Positions 8,449 to 15,130 of a DNA stretch of 64,000 nucleotides are shown piece by piece. Each line of letters begins with the position of its first letter. Positions within the stretch are counted from its first letter, which is position 1. The notes beneath the pieces were generated by a model. The model made no database searches. It was not told where the DNA came from and saw only the letters and a list, made by a program, of their open reading frames with translations. This DNA comes from Sphaerisporangium rufum (GTDB lineage: Bacteria > Actinomycetota > Actinomycetes > Streptosporangiales > Streptosporangiaceae): NCBI RefSeq assembly GCF_016863395.1, contig NZ_BOOU01000032.1, positions 62,001 through 126,000 of the forward strand. The letters are read 5' to 3'. The position numbers and the translations under genes are program-made.

Positions 8449-9473
8449 CAGCCCTCCCCGAAGGCGCGGTCGCGGACCACGCGCAGGAATCCGAACGACA
8501 GGACGAGCGAGATCGCCGCGATGACGATCGAGGTGGCGGCGGCCGAGTAGAGGTCGCCGGTGACGAAGGCGTCGCGGTACACCTTCATGAGCGGGCTCCA
8601 GGTGGAGCCGATGGTGTTGGTGAGCGGCCGCAGCGCGGTCGGCTCGGCGAACACCTGGATGGTGGCGATGATCGAGAAGACGGTGGTCAGGATGATGGCC
8701 GGCATCAGCAGCGGCAGCTTGATCCGCAACGCGATCCGCACCTCGCCGCCACCGTCCAGCCGGGCGGCCTCGTACAGCTCGCCGGGGACGGCGCGCAGCG
8801 CGGTGTACAGCACCAGCATGTTGAAGCCGACCCCGCCCCACACCGCGATGTTGGCCATCGAGAAGGTGACCGTGCCGGGGCCGAGCAGGTCGGCGTCCAG
8901 CAGGCCGCGCAGCGGGCTGAGCGAGGGCAGGTAGAGGAAGCCCCACATCAGGGTCGCGGCGACGCCGGGCACCGCGTACGGCAGGTAGATGGCGATGCGG
9001 GAGAAGCGGGCCAGCCGGACCGTCGCCGAGTCCAGCAGCAGGGCGAACAGCACGGCCAGGCCGAGCATCGCCGCGAGCACCAGCGCGCCGTAACCGAGCA
9101 CGCGCAGCCAGCCCGCCCACAGCTCGCCGTCAGCGAGCGCGGTGGCGAAGTTGTCCAGGCCGGCGGAGACCTCGCGCCGGCTCCCCCGGCCGAGCCCGAG
9201 CCCGGACACCTTGATCCGCCGGGTGGCCAGGTAGGCGGTGTAGCAGATCGGCACCGCGAAGAACAGGGTGAACAGCAGGACGGCCGGCAGGAGGAACAGG
9301 TACGGCGCGGCGCCGCCGCGGCGCGCGGCGTCCCCCCGGCCCGGCCGCGGCGGGCGGCCGGGCCGGGCCGGGGATCCGGTCGCGGGTCCGGGCACGGGTC
9401 CAGGGACGGGTCCGGGTGCGGTGTCCGCGCCGGACCCGGCGGCCCGCGCGGCGCCGGTCAAGGGCTCGGTCAC
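8448..9473 (-). CDS. Sugar ABC importer permease, MalF type
   Basis: Partner permease of the CUT1 importer, 341 residues. A Pro/Gly-rich cytoplasmic N-terminus of about 55 residues contains GPVPGPVPGPATG repeats. Membrane helices follow from YLFLLPAVLLFTLFF. The EAA loop is EAARLDGGGEVRIALRIKLPLLMPA. Start GTG 9473 overlaps the stop of the solute-binding protein (GTGA), which fixes the start. It acts with the MalG-type subunit and the lipoprotein as one importer. Confidence 0.9.
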   Translation of the reverse strand: MTEPLTGAARAAGSGADTAPGPVPGPVPGPATGSPARPGRPPRPGRGDAARRGGAAPYLFLLPAVLLFTLFFAVPICYTAYLATRRIKVSGLGLGRGSRREVSAGLDNFATALADGELWAGWLRVLGYGALVLAAMLGLAVLFALLLDSATVRLARFSRIAIYLPYAVPGVAATLMWGFLYLPSLSPLRGLLDADLLGPGTVTFSMANIAVWGGVGFNMLVLYTALRAVPGELYEAARLDGGGEVRIALRIKLPLLMPAIILTTVFSIIATIQVFAEPTALRPLTNTIGSTWSPLMKVYRDAFVTGDLYSAAATSIVIAAISLVLSFGFLRVVRDRAFGEG

Positions 9474-10780
9474 GGCGCGAGCTGGAAGCCGGACTTGCGC
9501 ATGTCGGCCACCGTCGCGTCCTGCATGGCCTGCACCGCCGCGGAGAAGGACGTCTTCTTGGCGACCGCCTGGTCGAAGGCGTCCTTGAAGGCGTTGTAGG
9601 TGACGCCGACGTTCGGGCCGAAGGTGAAGCCGCGGGCGGCGGTGGCGGCGGTGGCGGCCTGCTGCCAGAAGTCGGCCTGGCCGGCGAAGTAGTCCGGCGC
9701 CTTGGTCATGGCGGCCTGCGCCTTGCCGGCGGCCGGATAGATCGCCGCCTCCTCGACCAGCAGGCGCAGCGCCTCGGGGTCGGTGTTCAGCCAGGTGATG
9801 AACCGCGCGGCGGCCGCCTTGTTCGGGCTCTTGGCCGACACCGCCACCGACGAGCCGCCCCAGAACCCGCTGTGCCCCTCCCCGGCGGTCCACTGCGGCA
9901 GCGGGGCCACCGCCCACCTGTCCTTGCCCTTGGGGGCGTTGGCCGACAGCACCCCGGGCGCCCAGACCGCGCACGGCCAGGTGAGCAGCCTGCCGTCATT
10001 GAGGGCCTTGTTCCATTCGGGGGTGAAGTACGGTATGCCGTCGATCACGCCCTCCTTGACCAGGCCGCCCCAGTAGTCGGCGACCTTCTTCGTCGGCTCG
10101 TCGGCGACGGCGACCTTCCAGGACTGGCCGTCGATGGACCACCACTGCGCGCCGGCCTGCTGGGCGAGCCCGGCGAAGGAGCCGGGGTCCTTGCTGGAGA
10201 AGGTGCCGAGATAGACCTTGGGATCGGCCTTGTGCACCTTGCGCGCCGCCTCGGCGTATTCGTCCCAGGTCTTCGGCGGCGCGATGCCGTACTTGTCGAA
10301 CAGGTCCTTGCGGTAGAACAGCATCATCGGGCCGCTGTCCTGCGGCAGGCCGTAGACCGCGTCGGTGCCGAGGGTGACCATCTTCCACAGGCCCTCGCTG
10401 AACTCCGCCCGGCTCGCGCCGACCTCGGCCTTGATGTCGGCCACCGCCTCGGCGGCGACGAACGACGGCAGGTGCTGGTATTCGGCCTGTACCAGGTCGG
10501 GCGGGTTGCCGGCCTTGGCGGCGGTGAGGAACTTGGCGGAGGCGTCGTCCCCGCCGGCCTGCTTGCTGACCTTGACGGTGATGTCGGGGTGCGCGGCGTT
10601 CCACACCTTCGCGATCTTGTCCATCCCCGGGGCCCAGGTCCAGTACGTCAGGGTCACCGGGCCGGCCGCCGCGGAGGTCTCCGCGGGCCGGGGCGCCGCC
10701 GCCGGTTCGGACGAGCAGCCCGTCGCGATGCCGGCCGCGACGATCGCGGCCGCCGCGGCCGCCAGGGGTCTTGCGCGCAT
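9470..10780 (-). CDS. Sugar-binding lipoprotein of ABC importer
   Basis: Extracellular solute-binding protein family 1, 436 residues. The signal peptide MRARPLAAAAAAIVAAGIATGC ends in a lipobox (IATGC) with lipidated Cys22. The body has the family look: VTLTYWTWAPGMDKIAKVWN, then DLVQAEYQHLPSFV. Start ATG 10780 is set by GGAGGTTCCCC just before it; an upstream in-frame start would put charged residues before the signal peptide. First gene of the importer operon, divergent from GH42, under the paired LacI operators. Ligand is inferred to be a galacto-oligosaccharide. Confidence 0.9.
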   Translation of the reverse strand: MRARPLAAAAAAIVAAGIATGCSSEPAAAPRPAETSAAAGPVTLTYWTWAPGMDKIAKVWNAAHPDITVKVSKQAGGDDASAKFLTAAKAGNPPDLVQAEYQHLPSFVAAEAVADIKAEVGASRAEFSEGLWKMVTLGTDAVYGLPQDSGPMMLFYRKDLFDKYGIAPPKTWDEYAEAARKVHKADPKVYLGTFSSKDPGSFAGLAQQAGAQWWSIDGQSWKVAVADEPTKKVADYWGGLVKEGVIDGIPYFTPEWNKALNDGRLLTWPCAVWAPGVLSANAPKGKDRWAVAPLPQWTAGEGHSGFWGGSSVAVSAKSPNKAAAARFITWLNTDPEALRLLVEEAAIYPAAGKAQAAMTKAPDYFAGQADFWQQAATAATAARGFTFGPNVGVTYNAFKDAFDQAVAKKTSFSAAVQAMQDATVADMRKSGFQLAP

Positions 10781-10834
10781 GGGGAACCTCCAACGCCGAG
10801 CCGGGGCCCGCGGCACGGCGGGGCTTCGGCAGCT

Positions 10835-10850
10835 CTGTGAACGTGCACAG
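10835..10850. promoter_or_regulatory. LacI-type operator O1
   Basis: CTGTGAACGTGCACAG, a near-palindrome with the central CG typical of LacI operators. It lies 55 bp upstream of the binding-protein ATG. On the minus strand a TTGACG (about 10876-10881) stands upstream, so the operator overlaps or follows the likely promoter. Its exact reverse complement occurs at 10960-10975. Confidence 0.8.
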
Positions 10851-10959
10851 ACTGAAACGCGCCGAGTCGCAGCGTCAAGGGCCTGTTACGTGGTCGTTAA
10901 GAACGCGGCGTGCGGCGAAATTCCGGCTGACGTCTATCGCACCCGGTGGATGCGGGCTA

Positions 10960-10975
10960 CTGTGCACGTTCACAG
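10960..10975. promoter_or_regulatory. LacI-type operator O2
   Basis: CTGTGCACGTTCACAG, the exact reverse complement of the site at 10835-10850, 45 bp upstream of the GH42 ATG. A CTGACG hexamer at about 10926 could be the -35 element for the rightward promoter. The two sites are about 125 bp apart centre to centre (about 12 helical turns), a spacing that would allow looping by a tetrameric repressor. Confidence 0.8.
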
Positions 10976-11019
10976 AAGGGTGTGGACGCCGCGGGCCGGC
11001 GTGGAGATCAGGGGGGCGG

Positions 11020-12999
11020 ATGTATCCGGAGCTTCCGGCGGGAATCGCCTACGGCGGCGACTACTATCCCGAGCAGTGGCCGCGGGAGGTCCAGGAGGAG
11101 GACATCGCGCTCATGCGGGAGGCCGGGATCAACCTGGTGAGCGTCGGCATGTTCTCCTGGGTGCTCATGGAGCCCGCCGAGGGCCGCTACGAGTTCGGCT
11201 GGCTGGACGAGATCCTGGACCGGCTGCACGCGGCCGGCGTCCGGGTGAACCTGGCCACCCCGACCGCCGCGCCGCCCGCCTGGTTCCTGCGCGCGCACCC
11301 CGACGCGCTGCCGGTCACCCGGGAGGGCGTGCGCATCGGCCCCGGCGGCCGGCAGAGCGCCTGCTCCAGCTCGCCCGCCTTCCGGGAGGCCGGCGCGCGC
11401 CTGGTCCGCGCGCTGGCCACGCGCTACCGCGACCACCCGGCCGTGGTCATGTGGCACGTGCACAACGAGTACGGCGCGCCGCTCGGCGAGTGCTACTGCG
11501 AGCACAGCGTGGCGGCGTTCCGCGCCTGGCTGCGCCGCGCCTACCGCGACATCGCCGCGCTGAACGACGCCTGGGGGACGGTGTTCTGGGGGCAGGTCTA
11601 CGGCGACTGGGCCGAGATCGACGCCCCCCGGCACAATCACACCGCGGTCAACCCGGCCCAGCGGCTGGACTTCGCGCGGTTCAGCGACGAGCAGCACCGT
11701 GAGCACTACGCGCTGCAGCGCGACATCCTCCGCGAGATCACCCCGCACCTGCCGATCACCACGAACTTCGCCGGCACCGTCAACTGCAAGTCCACCGACC
11801 TGTGGAAGTGGGCCCGCGAGCTGGACGTCGTCGCCAACGACCACTACCTCAAGGCCGAGCGGCCGGACAACCACATCGACCTGGCGATGTCGGCGGACCT
11901 GGCCCGCTCGGTGGCGGGCGGCGCGCCGTGGATGCTCATGGAGCACTCGGTCGGCGCGGTCAACTGGCAGCCGCGCAACCTGGCCAAGCGGCCCGGGGAG
12001 ATGCGCCGCAACAGCCTGGCGCACGTGGCGCGCGGCTCCGACAGCGTGCTGTTCTTCCAGTTCCGGGCGTCCCGCTTCGGCGCGGAGAAGTTCCACTCGG
12101 CGATGGTGCCGCACGCCGGGCCCACCTCCCCGCAGTGGCGGGAGGTGGTCGGGCTGGGCGCCGACCTGCGGGCGCTGGCCGGGGTGCGCGGATCCCGGGT
12201 GCGGGCCGAGGTCGCGCTGCTGTGGGACTGGGAGTCGTACTGGGCGCTGGAGCTGGACTGGCGCCCCTCGGCGGACCTGTCGTTCCGCGAGCGGATGGAC
12301 GCCTATTACGAGGCGCTGTGGCGCGAGCACGTCACCGTGGACTTCGCCCATCCCGCCGCCGACCTGTCCGGCTACCGGCTGGTGATCGCGCCGAGCGCCT
12401 ACCTGCTCGGCGAGGCCGCGGCCAAGAACCTGCACCGCTACGTGGAGTCCGGCGGGCACCTGCTGGTGTCGTACTTCTCCGGCATCGTGGACGAGCACGA
12501 CGCGGTGCACCCCGGCGCCGTGCCGGGCGCGCTGCGCGACGTGCTCGGCCTGTCGGTCGAGGAGTTCCACCCGCTGCCGGCCGGCGGCACCGTCGCGCTG
12601 TCGGACGGCGGCACCGGCCGGATCTGGTCGGAGCGGGTCGTGCGCGCCGGCGCGGCCACCGTCCGGACCTTCGCCGGCGGCCTGGACGACGGCCACCCGG
12701 CGGTGACCTGCCACGCCCTGGGCACCGGCCGCGCCTGGTACGCCGCCACCGCGCCGGAGCCGGGCACGCTGCGGGAACTGCTCGGCGAGGTGCTGGACGG
12801 CGCCGGGGTGCGCCGGCCGGCCGGGCTGCCGGAGACCGTGGAGATCGTGCGGCGCGGCGACCATCTGTTCCTGCTCAACCATGGCGACCAGGCGGCGGCC
12901 GTGCCGGAGGTGACCGGCACCGACGTGCTGGCCGGCACGGCGTTCGGCGGCTCGGTCCCGGCCGGCGGGGTCGCGGTGGTGCGGGTGGCCGGCCGGTAG
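11020..12999 (+). CDS. GH42 beta-galactosidase
   Basis: Glycoside hydrolase family 42, 659 residues, cytosolic (no signal peptide). It starts MYPELPAGIAYGGDYYPEQWP, the family hallmark. The acid/base Glu is E150 in HVHNEYGAP and the nucleophile is E308 in LMEHSVGAVNW. The trimerisation and C-terminal domains follow. Cys residues in ACSSS and ECYCEH match the family's zinc cluster region. It should split galacto-oligosaccharides that enter through the neighbouring importer. ATG 11020 is preferred to the far-upstream in-frame start because the domain begins at once. Divergent from the importer operon and followed by the GH53 gene after 80 bp. Confidence 0.93.
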   Translation: MYPELPAGIAYGGDYYPEQWPREVQEEDIALMREAGINLVSVGMFSWVLMEPAEGRYEFGWLDEILDRLHAAGVRVNLATPTAAPPAWFLRAHPDALPVTREGVRIGPGGRQSACSSSPAFREAGARLVRALATRYRDHPAVVMWHVHNEYGAPLGECYCEHSVAAFRAWLRRAYRDIAALNDAWGTVFWGQVYGDWAEIDAPRHNHTAVNPAQRLDFARFSDEQHREHYALQRDILREITPHLPITTNFAGTVNCKSTDLWKWARELDVVANDHYLKAERPDNHIDLAMSADLARSVAGGAPWMLMEHSVGAVNWQPRNLAKRPGEMRRNSLAHVARGSDSVLFFQFRASRFGAEKFHSAMVPHAGPTSPQWREVVGLGADLRALAGVRGSRVRAEVALLWDWESYWALELDWRPSADLSFRERMDAYYEALWREHVTVDFAHPAADLSGYRLVIAPSAYLLGEAAAKNLHRYVESGGHLLVSYFSGIVDEHDAVHPGAVPGALRDVLGLSVEEFHPLPAGGTVALSDGGTGRIWSERVVRAGAATVRTFAGGLDDGHPAVTCHALGTGRAWYAATAPEPGTLRELLGEVLDGAGVRRPAGLPETVEIVRRGDHLFLLNHGDQAAAVPEVTGTDVLAGTAFGGSVPAGGVAVVRVAGR

Positions 13000-13079
13000 C
13001 GCGGGCCGGCCGGGCCGGCCTGACGGGGGCCTTAGGACTTCGGGGGACGTCCAGCACTCCTCTCCTGATCGGAGGACCC

Positions 13080-14645
13080 ATGAGAACATCCATCACCGCG
13101 GTGGCGGCACGATCGGCGCTGTCGGCGCTGACCGCGCTGGCCTGCGCGGCGGCGCTGGCCGCGGCCACGCTCGCCGGCCCGCCGGCCGGCGCCGCGGCGT
13201 CGGTCGCCAACGGCGGCTTCGAGGCCGACGGCACCGGCGTGGCCGCGCCGGCCGGGTGGACCACCACCGGCACCGCGGCCGCCGACTACACCGAGACCGG
13301 CGGGCGGTCGGGCACCTACCGGCTGACCCACTGGTCGTCCGGCGCGTACACCGTGCGGACCTCGCAGCGGCTGACCGGCCTGGGCTCGGGCCCCTACACC
13401 CTGAGCCTGTGGGTCAAGAACGGCGGCGGCCAGTCGTCGATCCACGCGGCGCTGGAGAACTGCGGCGGCCCCGACCGGCGCACCGCGATCCCGGTCACCG
13501 CCGACTGGCTGAAGGTGGTCGTCTCCACCAGCGTCTCCGGGGGCTCGTGCACCGTCAGCCTGTACTCGGCCGCGGCCGCCGGCAACTGGGCGAGCTTCGA
13601 CGACGTGTCCTTCACCCCCGGCGCGACCGCCCTGACGCTGCGGGGCGCGGACGTGTCCAGCCTGGCCAAGTCCGAGGCGCGCGGCGGCGTCTACTACGGG
13701 CCCGACGGGGCGCGCCGGGACGCGCTGACCATCCTGCGCAACGCCGGCGCGAACCACGCCCGGCTGAAGGTCTGGGTGAACCCGGCGGACGGCTTCAACG
13801 ACAAGGCGCACGTCCTGGCGATGGCCCGGCGGGTCAAGGCGCTCGGCATGGGCCTGCTGGTCGACTTCCACTACTCCGACACCTGGGCCGACCCCGGCAA
13901 GCAGTACAAGCCGGCCGCCTGGACCGGGTACTCGTTCGACCGGCTGCGGCAGGCGGTGTACGACCACACCTACGACGTGCTGAACGCGCTGAAGTCGCAG
14001 GGCACCACGGCGGACATGGTGCAGGTGGGCAACGAGATCAACGACGGCATGCTGTGGGAGGACGGCCGCAGCGCGAACTTCGACCGGCTCGCCGACCTGC
14101 TGAAGTCCGGGGTGAGCGCGGTCCGCGCGGTCTCCGGCTCGACCAGGGTGGTGCTGCACCTGGCCGAGGCCGCCAACTCCTCGCTGTTCCGCTGGTGGTT
14201 CGACAACGCCACCTCCCGGGGGGTGCCGTTCGACATGATCGGCGCGTCCTACTACCCGTACTGGCACGGCACCCTGGCCGCGATGCAGGCCAATCTCATG
14301 GACGTCCGGGCCCGCTACGGCAGGCCGGTGTTCCTCGCCGAGACCGCCTACCCGTTCGGCACCGGCAACGACGACGCCGAGCCGAACATCATCACCGCGG
14401 CCACGCCCTACCCCGGATACCCGGCCACCCCGGCCGGCCAGGCGGCGCTGTTCCGCGACGTGCTGAGCACCGTGCAGGCGGCGGGCGGGCTCGGCGCCTT
14501 CTACTGGGAGCCCACCTGGACCGCGGTGACCGGCAACGGCTGGGACCCGGCGAACCCCGCGTCCGGCAACGGGTGGGAGAACCAGGCCCTGTTCGACTTC
14601 GCCGACCGGGCCACCCCGGCGCTCGCCGAGTTCGCGCACCAGTAA
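13080..14645 (+). CDS. Secreted GH53 arabinogalactan endo-beta-1,4-galactanase
   Basis: Secreted endo-1,4-galactanase, 521 residues. A Sec signal peptide covers residues 1-40 (ends AGAAAS). Residues about 40-180 form a beta-sandwich carbohydrate-binding-like module (VANGGFEADGTG to FDDVSFTPG). The GH53 catalytic barrel follows from LRGADVSSLAKSE. The acid/base is E319 (QVGNEIND) and the nucleophile E421 (FLAETAYPF). Upstream GGAGGACCC is a strong ribosome-binding site. It depolymerises pectic galactan outside the cell and so feeds the ABC importer and GH42 enzyme. It probably shares the GH42 transcript. Confidence 0.93.
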   Translation: MRTSITAVAARSALSALTALACAAALAAATLAGPPAGAAASVANGGFEADGTGVAAPAGWTTTGTAAADYTETGGRSGTYRLTHWSSGAYTVRTSQRLTGLGSGPYTLSLWVKNGGGQSSIHAALENCGGPDRRTAIPVTADWLKVVVSTSVSGGSCTVSLYSAAAAGNWASFDDVSFTPGATALTLRGADVSSLAKSEARGGVYYGPDGARRDALTILRNAGANHARLKVWVNPADGFNDKAHVLAMARRVKALGMGLLVDFHYSDTWADPGKQYKPAAWTGYSFDRLRQAVYDHTYDVLNALKSQGTTADMVQVGNEINDGMLWEDGRSANFDRLADLLKSGVSAVRAVSGSTRVVLHLAEAANSSLFRWWFDNATSRGVPFDMIGASYYPYWHGTLAAMQANLMDVRARYGRPVFLAETAYPFGTGNDDAEPNIITAATPYPGYPATPAGQAALFRDVLSTVQAAGGLGAFYWEPTWTAVTGNGWDPANPASGNGWENQALFDFADRATPALAEFAHQ

Positions 14646-14697
14646 GGCGCGAGCGCCCGGGCGGCACCCTCGCCCAGCATGATCCACAATTGCCCAC

Positions 14698-14811
14698 CGG
14701 CTCCTGACGATCTTGGCAAGTCTCCACATTCCCTCACATCGGAGGTTCTGCCAGCCTGGTACCGGATTCTGGCCGGCTGAGCCGGAATCGGTTCCGGATC
14801 GTCAGGAGCCG
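14698..14811 (+). promoter_or_regulatory. Long dyad with nested hairpin before the RiPP-like cluster
   Basis: A perfect 15-bp inverted repeat (14698-14712 and 14797-14811; core GGCTCCTGACGATC / GATCGTCAGGAGCC) encloses 84 nt that holds a second imperfect hairpin (ACCGGATTC near 14761 with GGAATCGGT near 14792). It lies in the 308-bp gap between the GH53 gene and the precursor peptide. It could be a leader structure (attenuator) or a terminator for the galactan transcript. Confidence 0.45.
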
Positions 14812-14953
14812 CACGGGGGCGATCGGCGGGTCTCGAGGGGTGCCCGCCCGCATCTGGTCCGGCGCGGCCGCGGCCACCCCCGGCCGCAGAGCGCGTCGCG
14901 CCGCGGCGGGCTCTGGCCAGCACCCCGACGAGCCAGGCCCGAGAGGGGACGCG

Positions 14954-15022
14954 ATGAAGCGATACGAGAAGCCGAAGGTCAAGAAGGTGGACACCGGAGC
15001 AGTGCTCCGGAGCAACTCCTGA
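14954..15022 (+). CDS. Putative RiPP precursor peptide, 22 residues
   Basis: Tiny gene with a purine-rich site (GAGAGGGGACGCG) just before ATG 14954. The peptide opens MKRYEKPKVKKV and ends DTGAVLRSNS. The YxxP followed by an alternating basic/hydrophobic stretch and a Thr-Gly matches the leader signature of lasso precursors (YxxPxL...T), which RRE proteins bind. If the leader ends after Thr14-Gly15, the core would be the heptapeptide AVLRSNS. That core has no Asp/Glu that could close a lasso ring, so an ordinary lasso peptide is unlikely. It is followed by a strong hairpin and then an AsnB homologue and RRE genes. A longer in-frame GTG form (from 14840) is less likely. Function as precursor is inference. 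Confidence 0.65.
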   Translation: MKRYEKPKVKKVDTGAVLRSNS

Positions 15023-15027
15023 CACCG

Positions 15028-15067
15028 GCGCGTGGGACCCGGCCGGCTCCGGCCCGGTCCCACGCGC
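15028..15067 (+). terminator. Strong hairpin after precursor peptide
   Basis: Arms 15028-15044 and 15051-15067 pair at 16 of 17 positions (GCGCGTGGGACC with GGTCCCACGCGC at the base) round a GGCTCC loop. It begins 5 nt after the peptide stop and lies 63 nt before the AsnB start. Such partial terminators often raise precursor mRNA over the enzyme mRNA in RiPP clusters. Confidence 0.65.
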
Positions 15068-15130
15068 ACGCGGGCATCCAGGGGGCCGCCCGGCCACGGG
15101 ACCGGGCGGCGGGACGACGGGGGACGGCTG

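Noticed and set aside
14840-15022. A 60-residue form of the precursor peptide from GTG 14840
   Set aside because: The extra N-terminal part is Ala/Arg/Pro-rich as in random high-G+C frames; ATG 14954 has its own ribosome-binding site and the leader motif starts right after it.
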